In this document: positions 18,682 through 28,396 of the stretch, piece by piece | Position numbering within the stretch: the stretch's first letter is position 1 | Layout of the letters: each line of letters begins with the position of its first letter | Translations under genes and position numbers: made by a program | The notes under the pieces: model-generated | What the model was told of the DNA's origin: nothing | What the model saw: the letters and a program-made list of their open reading frames with translations, nothing else | Databases searched by the model: none | Assembly: GCF_030246865.1 (NCBI RefSeq) | Contig: NZ_CP126738.1 | Span: forward strand, 744,001-808,000 | Direction of reading: 5' to 3' | From: Microbacterium sp. zg-B96 | GTDB lineage: Bacteria; Actinomycetota; Actinomycetes; Actinomycetales; Microbacteriaceae | DNA: 64,000 bases

Positions 18682-20196
18682 ATGAAGCTCGAGCTCCGCG
18701 GGATCACAAAACGATTCGGCAGCCTCACTGCAAACAACAACATCGACCTCACGGTCGAGGCAGGGGAGATTCACGCTCTCCTGGGGGAGAACGGCGCCGG
18801 CAAATCGACGCTGATGAACGTCCTCTACGGGCTGTATCAGGCCGATGAAGGCGAGATCGTTCTCGACGGTGCCGTGCAGCACTTCCGTGGCCCGGGGGAT
18901 GCGATGGCCGCAGGCATCGGCATGGTGCACCAGCACTTCATGCTGATCCCGGTCTTCACGGTGGCAGAAAACGTCATGCTCGGTCACGAGTCGACGAAGG
19001 GGCTCGGCGTGCTGGACCTGGCCGCAGCCCGCACTCACGTGCGGGCCGTCGCCGACCGGTTCGGCTTCGACATCGATCCGGATGCCATCGTCGGCGAACT
19101 GCCGGTGGGGGTGCAGCAGCGCGTGGAGATCATCAAGGCGCTGTCCCGCGACGCGCAGGTGCTCGTCTTCGACGAGCCCACCGCGGTGCTGACGCCGCAG
19201 GAGACCGACGAGCTGATGGCCATCATGCGCCAGCTGCGCGATGAAGGCACCTCCATCGTCTTCATCACCCACAAGCTGCGCGAAGTGCGCGAAGTGGCCG
19301 ACCGGATCACCGTCATCCGCCTGGGCGCCGTGGTCGGCGAAGCATCGCCCACAGCCACCAACGCCGAGCTCGCCTCTCTCATGGTGGGGCGCGCGGTCGA
19401 ACTCACCGTGCAGAAGCAGTCGCCTCGCGTCGGTGCGGGCGGGCTCGAGGTGCGTGACCTGCGCGTGCTCACTCCCGCCGGGGCCATCGTCGTCGACAGC
19501 GTCAACTTCGACGTGCGGCCCGGGGAGGTCGTGGCGATCGCCGGAGTCCAGGGCAACGGCCAGACCGAACTCGTCGAGGCGATCGTGGGCCTGGCCGCGC
19601 GGGTGGAGGGCTCCATTCGCCTGGGCGGTACCGAACTGGTCGGCAAGAGCGTCCGCGGCATCCTCGACGAAGGCGTCGGTTTCGTCCCCGAGGACCGCAC
19701 CGAGGACGGCCTGGTCGGCGGGTTCTCCGTCGCCGAGAACCTCATCCTGGACCGTTCCAGCGACCGGCAATTCGTGCGGATGGGCACCATCATGCGGCAG
19801 ACCCTCGATGCGTTCGCCCGTGAGCGCATCGAAGAGTACGACATCCGCACGCGCGGTCCCGAGTCGGTGGCGGCCACCCTCTCCGGCGGTAACCAGCAGA
19901 AGGTCGTCATCGCGCGCGAACTCAGCCGCGAGCTGCGGCTGCTCGTGGCCGCCCAGCCGACCCGTGGCGTCGATGTCGGCTCCATCGAGTTCATCCACAA
20001 GCGGATCATCGAGACACGGGATGCCGGCGTGCCGGTGGTCGTCGTCTCGACCGAGCTCGACGAGGTCACCGCCCTCGCCGATCGCATCGCGGTCATGTAT
20101 CGCGGATCGATCGTCGGGGTCGTCCCCGGCAACACCCCACGTGACATCCTCGGCCTCATGATGGCCGGAGCCAGCGACCCGGAGGTAGCAGCATGA
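18682..20196 (+). CDS. Nucleoside ABC transporter ATPase (two nucleotide-binding domains)
   Basis: 504 residues, two fused ABC domains as in YufO/RbsA-type proteins. Domain 1: Walker A GENGAGKST at about 38-46, Walker B LVFDEPTAVLT, and the atypical signature LPVGVQQRVEI. Domain 2: degenerate Walker A GVQGNGQTEL (no GK-S/T) and signature LSGGNQQKVVIARELS, the normal asymmetry of this family. Energises import of nucleosides captured by the BMP lipoprotein. Its stop overlaps the first permease start by 4 nt. Confidence 0.93.
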   Translation: MKLELRGITKRFGSLTANNNIDLTVEAGEIHALLGENGAGKSTLMNVLYGLYQADEGEIVLDGAVQHFRGPGDAMAAGIGMVHQHFMLIPVFTVAENVMLGHESTKGLGVLDLAAARTHVRAVADRFGFDIDPDAIVGELPVGVQQRVEIIKALSRDAQVLVFDEPTAVLTPQETDELMAIMRQLRDEGTSIVFITHKLREVREVADRITVIRLGAVVGEASPTATNAELASLMVGRAVELTVQKQSPRVGAGGLEVRDLRVLTPAGAIVVDSVNFDVRPGEVVAIAGVQGNGQTELVEAIVGLAARVEGSIRLGGTELVGKSVRGILDEGVGFVPEDRTEDGLVGGFSVAENLILDRSSDRQFVRMGTIMRQTLDAFARERIEEYDIRTRGPESVAATLSGGNQQKVVIARELSRELRLLVAAQPTRGVDVGSIEFIHKRIIETRDAGVPVVVVSTELDEVTALADRIAVMYRGSIVGVVPGNTPRDILGLMMAGASDPEVAA

Positions 20197-21509
20197 CCGG
20201 CACGACGCCCGGTGCCGACGATGCCAGGACGGGGCTGCCGCCCGAGCAGCTCCCTCCCGTCAAGGGACCGCTCACCGGTGAGCCGGCCGTTCCACCGCCC
20301 CCGCGCGCCAACGTCCTCGTCAAGGAACTGATGCGCGGCAGCGCGGTGACCACGATCCTCGCGATTGTGCTCGCGATGGTCGTGGGCGGCATCCTCATCG
20401 CCCTGACCGACGACGACGTGCAGGAATCGGCCGTTTACTTCTTCGCGCGCCCCGGCGACACGTTCGCGGCCATCTGGAGCTCGGTGTACGGCGGGTACGA
20501 GGCACTGTTCCGCGGTGCGGTGTTCAACCCGCGCGGCGCGGATTTCGCGGCGCAGATCCGCCCGCTGACCAACTCCCTCGGATTCGCCGCCCCGCTGATC
20601 GCCGCCGGTCTCGGCGTCGCGCTGGCGTTCCGCGTCGGCCTGTTCAACATCGGTGCCCGCGGCCAGATGCTCGTCGGCGCGATCTTCGCGGCGTTCTTCG
20701 CCTTCAACCTCGACATGCCGATGTGGGCGCACCTGCCGTTGACGCTGCTGGCCGGCATCATCGGCGGAGCGATCTGGGGCGGCATCGTCGGCATCCTGAA
20801 GGCCCGTACCGGCGCGCACGAGGTGATCCTGACGATCATGCTCAACTACGTGGCGTACTACCTGCTGCTGTGGATGATCCGCACCCCGGGTCTGCTGCAG
20901 AAGCCGGGCACCAACCAGCCGGTCACGGCCGCGACGCCCGAGACCGCACAGTTCCCCGAACTGTTCGGCCCCTCGTTCCCGCTGCTGGACTGGGGCTTCA
21001 TCGTCGTGATCCTCGCGACGGTAGCGGTGTGGTGGGTCGTGGAGTTCTCCAGCCTCGGCATGCGCATGCGCGCCGTCGGGGAAAACCCGTTCGCCGCCCG
21101 TGCGGCGGGCATCAGCGTGAAGCGCATCTACGTCTACGCGATGCTCTTCGCCGGGGGCCTGGCGGGCCTGGCGGCCATGAATCAGATCCAGGGGTCGGTC
21201 ACCACCGGCTTCACCGGCACGATCGACGCCGGCATCGGCTTCGATGCCATCACGGTGGCGCTGCTCGGCCGCAGCCGCGCGTGGGGAACGTTCGCCGCCG
21301 GCATCCTGTTCGGCGCACTCAAGGCCGGGTCGTTCTCGATGCAGGCGCAGGGGATCCCGGTGGATATCGTGCTGGTCGTCCAGGCGCTGATCGTGCTGTT
21401 CATCGCGGCGCCGCCGCTGCTGCGCACGATCTTCTTCCTGCCCAAGACCGATGCGGAGAGGGCGGCGAAGGCGCGAGCCAAAGCCGCCAAGAAGGCGGTG
21501 ACGGCATGA
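20193..21509 (+). CDS. Nucleoside ABC transporter permease 1
   Basis: 438-residue inner-membrane permease of the branched-chain/sugar type (BPD_transp_2, YufP-like). A proline-rich ~45-residue cytoplasmic N-terminus precedes about nine to ten hydrophobic segments; the characteristic NIGARGQMLVGAIFAAFFAF and the EAA-like SSLGMRMRAVGENPFAARAAGI loop that contacts the ATPase are present. A long C-terminal charged tail AERAAKARAKAAKKAVTA ends the protein. ATGA overlaps on both sides. Confidence 0.92.
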   Translation: MTGTTPGADDARTGLPPEQLPPVKGPLTGEPAVPPPPRANVLVKELMRGSAVTTILAIVLAMVVGGILIALTDDDVQESAVYFFARPGDTFAAIWSSVYGGYEALFRGAVFNPRGADFAAQIRPLTNSLGFAAPLIAAGLGVALAFRVGLFNIGARGQMLVGAIFAAFFAFNLDMPMWAHLPLTLLAGIIGGAIWGGIVGILKARTGAHEVILTIMLNYVAYYLLLWMIRTPGLLQKPGTNQPVTAATPETAQFPELFGPSFPLLDWGFIVVILATVAVWWVVEFSSLGMRMRAVGENPFAARAAGISVKRIYVYAMLFAGGLAGLAAMNQIQGSVTTGFTGTIDAGIGFDAITVALLGRSRAWGTFAAGILFGALKAGSFSMQAQGIPVDIVLVVQALIVLFIAAPPLLRTIFFLPKTDAERAAKARAKAAKKAVTA

Positions 21510-22789
21510 GCGCGCTCGCCCCCTCGGCACCCGCTGCTCCCATCCAGCTCGGCACGGTCAAGGAGCGGCACCTGAAGGTGCCGATCGTGCTGGCCGGGGT
21601 GACGGTGCTGCTGGCCCTGCTGTTCTTCTTCGCGCCCCGCGACGGCATCAGCACCTTCCGCCTCGGCGACGCCGCCTCGGCGATCGTGCTGCCGACCGTG
21701 GAGCTTCCCACCGCGACCACGAGTTGGCTCCTCCTGGTTTTGCTCGTGCTGATCACGGCATGGGCGGCATGGGATGCCTGGTCGTACCGTCGTCCCCCGC
21801 TGTGGCTCGTGATCGTCTTCAGCGTGCTCGGGGTGTTCGCTTTCCTCGTCTGGGCGGCAGCGGGCGGCCTCGTACCGGTCACCGGACTGCTGTTCGGCGC
21901 GATCTCACTGTCGGTGCCGCTCGTATTCGGCGCGTTGGGTGGCGTCATCGGCGAACGCGTGGGCGTGGTCAACGTCGCCATCGAGGGCCAGCTGCTGCTG
22001 GGTGCCTTCTCCGCGGCACTGTTGTCCTCCATCACCGGGAACCCCTTCATCGGGCTGATCGGCGCGATGATCGGCGGCGTGCTGGTGGCGTTCGTGCTGG
22101 CGGCATTCGCGATCAAGTACCTCGTCGACCAGGTCATCGTCGGCGTCGTGCTGAACGTGCTGGTCACCGGACTGACCGGCTTCCTGTACGGGGCACTGCT
22201 GGTGCCCAACGAGGAGCAGCTGAACCGCCCCGTCCGCTTCACTCGGCTGGAGATCCCGCTGCTCAGCGACATCCCCCTCATCGGCCCGGTGCTGTTCAAC
22301 CAGACGTTCCTGGTGTACCTGATGTACATCACCGTCGCCGTCGTCGCGTGGGCGCTGTACCGCACCCGCTGGGGGCTGCGCCTGCGCGCGGTCGGCGAGC
22401 ACCCGCAGGCCGCGGACACCGTCGGCATCAAGGTCAACATGTCCCGGTTCTGGAACGTGTCGCTGGCCGGCGCGATCGCGGGTATCGGCGGGGCGTACTT
22501 CACGCTGGTCTCGGTGCCGCAGTTCACCAAGGAGATGACCGCCGGACTCGGCTTCATCGCCCTGGCCGCCGTGATCTTGGGTCGGTGGGATCCGCTGCGC
22601 GCGGCTCTGGCGGCGCTGCTGTTCGGATTCGCCACGAACCTGCAGAACCTGCTGACGGTGCTGCAGACGCCGATCCCCAGTGAATTCATGCTGATGCTGC
22701 CGTACCTGGTCACCATCATCGCCGTCGCCGGATTCGTGGGCCAGATACGCGGCCCCGCGGCAGCCGGCAAGCCGTATATCAAGGGTTGA
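21506..22789 (+). CDS. Nucleoside ABC transporter permease 2
   Basis: 427-residue second permease (YufQ-like). The conserved NVAIEGQLLLGAFSAALLSS and the ATPase-contact loop RTRWGLRLRAVGEHPQAADT mark the family; about ten hydrophobic segments, with extra N-terminal helices before residue 130. The ATG at 21506 overlaps the permease 1 stop; the frame is open much further upstream but only antiparallel to permease 1. Pairs with permease 1 to form the channel. Confidence 0.92.
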   Translation: MSALAPSAPAAPIQLGTVKERHLKVPIVLAGVTVLLALLFFFAPRDGISTFRLGDAASAIVLPTVELPTATTSWLLLVLLVLITAWAAWDAWSYRRPPLWLVIVFSVLGVFAFLVWAAAGGLVPVTGLLFGAISLSVPLVFGALGGVIGERVGVVNVAIEGQLLLGAFSAALLSSITGNPFIGLIGAMIGGVLVAFVLAAFAIKYLVDQVIVGVVLNVLVTGLTGFLYGALLVPNEEQLNRPVRFTRLEIPLLSDIPLIGPVLFNQTFLVYLMYITVAVVAWALYRTRWGLRLRAVGEHPQAADTVGIKVNMSRFWNVSLAGAIAGIGGAYFTLVSVPQFTKEMTAGLGFIALAAVILGRWDPLRAALAALLFGFATNLQNLLTVLQTPIPSEFMLMLPYLVTIIAVAGFVGQIRGPAAAGKPYIKG

Positions 22790-22791
22790 CA

Positions 22792-23193
22792 ATGACAGAC
22801 ATCGATTGGGATCAGCTCCGCGCCGTCGCGACGGAGGCCATGCAGCGGGCGTATGCCCCCTACTCCCGTTACCGGGTGGGTGCCGCCGCGCTCGTGACCG
22901 ACGGGCGCATCGTGGCCGGCTGCAACGTGGAGAACGCCTCGTACGGGGTTGGACTGTGCGCGGAGTGTGCGCTGGTCGGCGACCTGCAGATGTCCGGAGG
23001 CGGGCAGCTGGTCGCCTTCGTGTGCGTCAACAACGACGGCCAGACGATCATGCCGTGCGGCCGCTGCCGCCAACTGCTCAACGAATTCGCCCTGCCGGGC
23101 ATGCTGCTGGAGACCGTCTCCGGCATCCGCACGATCGATGAGGTGCTGCCCGACGCGTTCGGTCCCCGCGACCTCGAGGAGGCCGCCCGATGA
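22792..23193 (+). CDS. cdd: Cytidine deaminase
   Basis: Deaminates (deoxy)cytidine to (deoxy)uridine; 133 residues. Typical motifs: YAPYSRYRVGAAALV at the start, the substrate-binding CNVENASYG, the zinc/proton shuttle CAECA and the second zinc motif PCGRCRQ. The ATG at 22792 is preferred to the TTG two codons upstream because it gives the usual length. Placed directly behind the nucleoside transporter and overlapping deoA. Confidence 0.95.
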   Translation: MTDIDWDQLRAVATEAMQRAYAPYSRYRVGAAALVTDGRIVAGCNVENASYGVGLCAECALVGDLQMSGGGQLVAFVCVNNDGQTIMPCGRCRQLLNEFALPGMLLETVSGIRTIDEVLPDAFGPRDLEEAAR

Positions 23194-24488
23194 GCACCGA
23201 CAACATGGAGCCCTTCGACGCCGTAGACGTCATCCGCGCCAAACGCGACGGCGGCGTCGTCCCCGACGAGGCCCTCCGGTGGATGGTCGACGCGTATACG
23301 CGCGGCTACGTCGCCGACGCGCAGATGGCCTCGTTCGCCATGGCGGTGCTGCTCAACGGCATGGAACGCCGTGAGATCCGCGTCCTCACCGACGCGATGA
23401 TCGCCTCGGGCGAGCGGATGAGCTTCGCGAAGCTGGGCAAGCCCACCGTCGACAAGCACTCCACCGGGGGTGTCGGCGACAAGATCACGCTGCCGCTCGC
23501 GCCGCTGGTGGCATCCTTCGGCGTTGCCGTGCCCCAGCTGTCCGGTCGCGGCCTCGGGCACACCGGCGGGACGCTGGACAAGCTCGAGTCGATCCCCGGC
23601 TGGCGCGCCGCGCTGACCAACGAGGAGCTGTTCGCGCAGCTGCGCGACATCGGCGCCGTCATCTGCGCGGCCGGGTCGGGACTTGCCCCGGCCGACAAGA
23701 AGCTCTATGCCCTGCGCGATGTCACCGGCACCGTCGAGGCGATCCCGCTCATCGCCTCGAGCATCATGTCCAAGAAGATCGCGGAGGGCACCGATGCGCT
23801 CGTGCTCGACGTGAAGTTCGGCGCCGGCGCGTTCATGCGCGACGTCGACAAGGCCCGGGAGCTGGCGCGCACGATGGTCGCGCTCGGCACCGACTCGGGG
23901 GTTGCCACCACGGCGCTGCTGACCGACATGAACACCCCACTTGGCCTGGCGATCGGCAACGCCAACGAGGTGCGCGAATCGGTCGAGGTGCTCGCCGGCG
24001 GCGGACCCGCCGACGTGGTCGAACTCACCATCGCCCTCGCGCGCGAGATGCTCGCACTGGCCGGTCACCCCGATGCCGACGTCGAAGCGGCGCTGCGCGA
24101 CGGCCGTGCCATGGACACCTGGCGCGCCATGATCATCGCGCAGGACGGCGAGCCGGATGCCGCATTGCCGGTTCCCCGCGAAACGCACACCGTCACGGCT
24201 CCCACTGCCGGAGTCCTCACCCGCCTGGACGCGCTGCCCTTCGGCATCGCCGCGTGGCGCCTGGGAGCCGGCCGCGCCCGGGCGCAGGACCCCGTGCTGC
24301 ACGCCGCCGGCATCGATCTGCACGTCAAACCCGGCGATGCCGTCACCGAAGGTCAGCCGCTGTTCACCTTGCTCGCAGATGATGACAAGCGGTTCGGCCG
24401 CGCCCTCGATGCCCTCCACGATTCGTGGGAGATCGGCGACACGGCTCCGGCCGCCACGCCGCTCGTGCTCGAGCGCATCACCGCCTGA
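23190..24488 (+). CDS. deoA: Thymidine phosphorylase
   Basis: Phosphorolysis of thymidine/deoxyuridine to base and deoxyribose 1-phosphate; 432 residues as usual. The family signature SGRGLGHTGGTLDKLESIPG near 110-130 and the phosphate-binding KHSTGGVGDKITLPLAPLVA near 88 are clear; VLDVKFGAGAF and the C-terminal PYNP domain with HVKPGDAVTEGQPLF follow. Overlaps cdd by 4 nt. Confidence 0.96.
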   Translation: MSTDNMEPFDAVDVIRAKRDGGVVPDEALRWMVDAYTRGYVADAQMASFAMAVLLNGMERREIRVLTDAMIASGERMSFAKLGKPTVDKHSTGGVGDKITLPLAPLVASFGVAVPQLSGRGLGHTGGTLDKLESIPGWRAALTNEELFAQLRDIGAVICAAGSGLAPADKKLYALRDVTGTVEAIPLIASSIMSKKIAEGTDALVLDVKFGAGAFMRDVDKARELARTMVALGTDSGVATTALLTDMNTPLGLAIGNANEVRESVEVLAGGGPADVVELTIALAREMLALAGHPDADVEAALRDGRAMDTWRAMIIAQDGEPDAALPVPRETHTVTAPTAGVLTRLDALPFGIAAWRLGAGRARAQDPVLHAAGIDLHVKPGDAVTEGQPLFTLLADDDKRFGRALDALHDSWEIGDTAPAATPLVLERITA

Positions 24489-24515
24489 CCGACCGCACCA
24501 AACGAAGGAACCCCC

Positions 24516-25631
24516 ATGGCCATCGATCAGTACGACGACGCCCGAGTGCAGGGAGTGTCCGTTCGCGAGCTGCCCAAGGTCTCGCTGCACGACCACCTCG
24601 ACGGCGCGTTGCGCCCGGCGACCATCATCGAACTGGCCGACGCGGCCGGTGTCGACGTCCCCGAGACCGACCCCGAAGCCCTCGCCGACTGGTTCGAGGA
24701 CCGCAGCGACTCCGGGTCGCTCGTGGAGTACCTGAAGACCTTCGACCTGACCACCGCGGTCATGCAGACCCGCGAGGGCCTGACCCGGGTGGCACGGGAG
24801 TTCGTCGAGGACATCGCCGCCGACGGCGTCGTGTACGGCGAGGTGCGCTGGGCGCCCGAGCAGCACCTGCAGGGCGGGCTGTCGCTGGAAGAAGCGGTCG
24901 AAGCCGTACAGGAGGGCATCGAAGAGGGTGAGGACGCCGTCGAGGCCGCCGGTCGCGATATCCGCGTCGGCCAGCTGATCACCGCGATGCGCCACACCGA
25001 CCGTTCGCTGCAGATCGCGGAGCTGGCGGTCGCATTCCGCAGCCGCGGCGCCGTCGGATTCGACATCGCCGGGCCCGAGGACGGCTTCCCGGCATCCCAC
25101 CACCGCGTGGCGTTCGACTACCTCGCGTCGCAGTTCTTCCCCGTCACCGTGCACGCCGGCGAGGCGGCCGGGCTCGACTCGATCCGCTCCGCCCTCATCG
25201 ACGGCCGCGCGCTGCGCCTCGGTCACGGCGTGCGCATCGCCGAGGACCTCGAGGTCGTCTCGCGCGAGGGCGAAGAGGTCTACGTGCAGATGGGCGACCT
25301 CGCCCGCTGGGTGCGCGACCGCGAGATCCCGCTGGAGCTGTCGCCGTCGTCGAACCTGCAGACCGGCGCCATTCAGGCGTGGGGCAAGGAGCTGGTCGAC
25401 CACCCGTTCGACCTGCTCTACCAGCTCGGGTTCGCCGTCACGGTCAACGTGGACAACCGCACGCAGAGCCGCACGTCGCTCACCCGCGAGCTCGCGCTGC
25501 TGGCGGAGACGTTCGAGTACGACCTCGGCGACCTCGAAGCGTTCCAGCTGAACGCGGCGGCGGCGGCCTTCCTCTCGGTTGAGGAGCGCGAGGAGCTCAT
25601 CGAGCTGATCGCGGAGGGCTTCGCCCGCTGA
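24516..25631 (+). CDS. add: Adenosine deaminase
   Basis: Deaminates adenosine/deoxyadenosine to inosine; 371 residues. Zinc ligands and catalytic groups are in SLHDHLDGALRPATI (His pair), VHAGEAAG (His and Glu), RLGHGVRI and the LSPSSNLQTGAI region; the metal Asp is expected in NVDNRTQSRT. A proper ribosome site (AAGGAA) precedes the ATG. Last gene of the nucleoside operon, 27 nt after deoA. Confidence 0.95.
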   Translation: MAIDQYDDARVQGVSVRELPKVSLHDHLDGALRPATIIELADAAGVDVPETDPEALADWFEDRSDSGSLVEYLKTFDLTTAVMQTREGLTRVAREFVEDIAADGVVYGEVRWAPEQHLQGGLSLEEAVEAVQEGIEEGEDAVEAAGRDIRVGQLITAMRHTDRSLQIAELAVAFRSRGAVGFDIAGPEDGFPASHHRVAFDYLASQFFPVTVHAGEAAGLDSIRSALIDGRALRLGHGVRIAEDLEVVSREGEEVYVQMGDLARWVRDREIPLELSPSSNLQTGAIQAWGKELVDHPFDLLYQLGFAVTVNVDNRTQSRTSLTRELALLAETFEYDLGDLEAFQLNAAAAAFLSVEEREELIELIAEGFAR

Positions 25632-25700
25632 TGCTGCAGCGCTGCCGGATCGTGTTGGCAACATGCACCATAACGCTCCTGGAATGGCCATCATAGGAGC

Positions 25701-26432
25701 ATGCGGCACCGTACATATCGCGCGGGGGTCCTCCCCCTCAGCGTGCTCCTGGTCTCTCTGCTCTCCCTGACGGGGTGCGCCGGGACGACCTCCCCCGTAG
25801 GCAACGCATCCAGTGGCACGGGAAGTCCACACTCGGACCTGGAGAGTGCGCCCGCGAACCCTCAGGCGACCGTTTCCCCCACCCCGACCACCGAGCCCGG
25901 GGCGGTATCCGACAGTGGAGCGCCCCTCACCGACAGCGTTGCGCCGCAGCCCGTCGTGCCGCCCGCCAGGACATACGCTCACGGCGATGTCGTGGACAGC
26001 CGGTATACCCCGGGCGTCGACTGGTCGGTCTACCGTGATTACCAGACCTTGGACAACCGCGTCGTCGTCGTGGACCCGGCGCTGCCGGTGCCGGATGCTG
26101 TCCGATCCGACCTGCAGGTGCGGCTCGACGCGATGGGTCCCGATGACGGCCGTCCAGAGATGGTCGACGGCAATGGGATCACGCCGTCGAACGACCTTCG
26201 GTACCGGCTGGGCCACATCGGCAAGCAGCTGATCACAGTCAGACTGCGGGCCACGGCGACAGCGGGGGTCTTCACCTGGCACGCGGTCGCCGGTTTCGGC
26301 CTGACGACGGTGTCGGGGACCGACCGGAACGCGGTCCTCCGCGATGTCGAGACCTGGGTAGCCTCGCAGAAGGACCCGAATGCATGGGTCGTCGTCGCGG
26401 CCACCGGACCGGTGTCGGCGCCCACTGGCTGA
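25701..26432 (+). CDS. Hypothetical secreted lipoprotein
   Basis: 243 residues, not recognised. A signal peptide with lipobox LTGC (Cys26) is followed by about 65 Ser/Thr/Pro/Gly-rich residues that look like a flexible wall-spanning linker, then a folded domain from about residue 90 (YAHGDVVDSRYTPGVDWSVY) to the end. The domain is rich in Val and Trp and has no catalytic motif I can name. AGGAG is only one nt from the ATG. Same strand as the nucleoside operon but with its own upstream region; GCTCCT and AGGAGC (inverted) flank the start region and could hide the ribosome site. Confidence 0.75.
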   Translation: MRHRTYRAGVLPLSVLLVSLLSLTGCAGTTSPVGNASSGTGSPHSDLESAPANPQATVSPTPTTEPGAVSDSGAPLTDSVAPQPVVPPARTYAHGDVVDSRYTPGVDWSVYRDYQTLDNRVVVVDPALPVPDAVRSDLQVRLDAMGPDDGRPEMVDGNGITPSNDLRYRLGHIGKQLITVRLRATATAGVFTWHAVAGFGLTTVSGTDRNAVLRDVETWVASQKDPNAWVVVAATGPVSAPTG

Positions 26433-26459
26433 CGAGCCGCGAGGCGATGCCGCGACGAG

Positions 26460-27434
26460 TCAGCGGCGCGCCACGCCCGGGTGCGTCGCGAGATACGCGT
26501 CGAAGGCTTCGGCACTGGTTTTCGACGGAACGAACCCGAAGTCCTTCTTCAGCGCGTCGTTGGCGAGCACGGGCCGATACTGCAGGAACCCGACCTGCTC
26601 GGGCCCGTGCACGGTCAGCCGCAGGGCGCGGCCGACGCGCAGGGCCAGCGCCAGCGCCCACGCGGGGATCGTCAGCACGGGCTTGCCGAGGCGCGCGGCG
26701 ATCTCGTGCACCGTGAGCCGCCCGTCGCCCGCGACGTTGTAGATGCCGGCGGGCCCGTCGGTCGCGGCCCGGGCCATGGCCGCGGCGATGTCGTCGACCC
26801 AGACGAAGACGAACGGCGATTCCGAACCGCGCACCGCGAGGACGCGGCGCCCGTCCCACAGGGCGGTGATCTGATTCGAGACGGTCGGTCCGAGAATCGT
26901 GCCGATGCGGAACACGACCTGCTGCAATTCGGGATGCTCCGCTCGGTATGACGCGAGCATCTCCTCGACGAGGCGCTTGTGCAGCGAGTAGGCGAATTCG
27001 TCGCTGCCGCGCACAGGGTCGCTCTCGCGCAGCCACTCCGGGTTGTCGGCGTGATACCCGTATGCCGCGCCGGACGACGACACCACGATGCGGCGCACCC
27101 GGGCTGCCAGGCACGCCTCCAGGACGTGGCGGGTGCCGCCGACGTCGACGCGGTATTCCATCGCGTGGTCGCGGCCGGGACTCACGATCGCCGCGAGATG
27201 CACCACGACGTCGATGCCGTGACGTTCGAGGATCGGGGCCACGCCATCGGGCAGGGTGACATCGAGCGACTCGTACACGACGCCGGGAACGGGCTCCACC
27301 GGTGAGCGGACGTCGCCGGCGACAACCAGCGCGACATCCGGCTTGGCCACCAGCGCCCGCGCGACGTGCGTGCCGAGGAATCCGCCGCCGCCCGTGACCA
27401 GCACCCGCGCGCCGCCGGCATCCGCCCCGCTCAT
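26460..27434 (-). CDS. NAD-dependent epimerase/dehydratase family protein
   Basis: 324-residue extended short-chain dehydrogenase/reductase. Nucleotide-binding VLVTGGGGFLGTHVARAL near residues 11-28, active-site Ser in VVSSSGAAYG and the YSLHK (YxxxK) catalytic pair near residue 145. Substrate unknown. Start at 27434 chosen by the ATGA overlap with the preceding transporter gene. Third gene of the FMO-BASS-SDR operon, so its substrate is probably the product of the monooxygenase or a related imported acid (inference). Confidence 0.85.
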   Translation of the reverse strand: MSGADAGGARVLVTGGGGFLGTHVARALVAKPDVALVVAGDVRSPVEPVPGVVYESLDVTLPDGVAPILERHGIDVVVHLAAIVSPGRDHAMEYRVDVGGTRHVLEACLAARVRRIVVSSSGAAYGYHADNPEWLRESDPVRGSDEFAYSLHKRLVEEMLASYRAEHPELQQVVFRIGTILGPTVSNQITALWDGRRVLAVRGSESPFVFVWVDDIAAAMARAATDGPAGIYNVAGDGRLTVHEIAARLGKPVLTIPAWALALALRVGRALRLTVHGPEQVGFLQYRPVLANDALKKDFGFVPSKTSAEAFDAYLATHPGVARR

Positions 27435-28396
27435 GCCGTGCCCCCGGCACCGTCCGCCGCAACCGCATGCCGCGACGCGTCTCCCGTGGCCGACCCGGTG
27501 CGCCGCCGGGTGTGCCGTGCCCAGAGGGCGGCGACCAGCAGCCCCGCGATGATGTCCCAGATGCCCCACCAGCCCGCGACGATCGCCATGCCGCCCAGGC
27601 CCCCGAAGAAGGTGAACACCAGTCCCAACCCGAGACCGGCGTTGCGGATGCCGACCTCGAACGTCATCGCCTTGCGCTCCCGGGTGCCCAGGCCCCCCAC
27701 GACCGCGGTGCCGTAGCCGATCCCGAGGGCGACGGCGTCGTGGATCGTCACGACCACGACGATGACCCCGAGGAACGCCACGAAATACGCCCAGTTGCCC
27801 GCGAGCGCCGCGACGATGAATCCCACCAGCGCCAGCAGCGAGAACCACTTCACGAAGGGCTGCACCCGCGCGGCGACACGGGGAAGCTTCTCGCGCACCG
27901 CGAGGCCCACGACGAAGGGCACCCCGATGATCAGGAGGATCTCCAGCAGCATCTGCCAGCCGTTGAGCGACACCGCCGACAGCAGGTCGCGGGTGTCGGT
28001 CCGCAGCGACCCCCAGAACGCGATGCTGAAGGGCAGCGCCACGATGTAGAGCAGGTTGCCGACGGCGGTCATCGACACCGACAGGGCGACGTTGCCGCCG
28101 GAGCGGTGCGTGAGCACCTGCGAGATGTTGCCGGGCGGGCAGCACGCCACCAGGATCATGCCGAGCGCCATCGAGGCGCTCACCGGCAGCAGCAGCGTGA
28201 GCCCGAGCGTGACGGCGGGCAGCACGAGCAGCTGCGCGAGGATCGCGATGGCGAAGGGCTTCGGCTTGCGGGCCACCACGCGGAAGTCGTCGAGCGAGGT
28301 GTCCAGCGCGATGCCGAGCATGATGAGAGCCAGCACGACGTTGAGGATCATGAGCGTGCCTGGGGTGAAGTTGAGCACCACTTCGTCGGGATTCAT
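27431..28396 (-). CDS. Bile acid:sodium symporter (BASS) family transporter
   Basis: 321 residues, nine to ten hydrophobic segments. BASS-family features: CCPPGNISQVLTHRSGGNVALSVSMTAVGN-type crossing region near residues 85-114 and the second crossover EVGIRNAGLGLGLV near 245. Expected to move an organic anion (bile acid, pantoate, pyruvate or similar) with sodium; real substrate not predictable. Overlaps the FMO stop and the SDR start by 4 nt each, so translation is coupled. Confidence 0.88.
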   Translation of the reverse strand: MNPDEVVLNFTPGTLMILNVVLALIMLGIALDTSLDDFRVVARKPKPFAIAILAQLLVLPAVTLGLTLLLPVSASMALGMILVACCPPGNISQVLTHRSGGNVALSVSMTAVGNLLYIVALPFSIAFWGSLRTDTRDLLSAVSLNGWQMLLEILLIIGVPFVVGLAVREKLPRVAARVQPFVKWFSLLALVGFIVAALAGNWAYFVAFLGVIVVVVTIHDAVALGIGYGTAVVGGLGTRERKAMTFEVGIRNAGLGLGLVFTFFGGLGGMAIVAGWWGIWDIIAGLLVAALWARHTRRRTGSATGDASRHAVAADGAGGTA

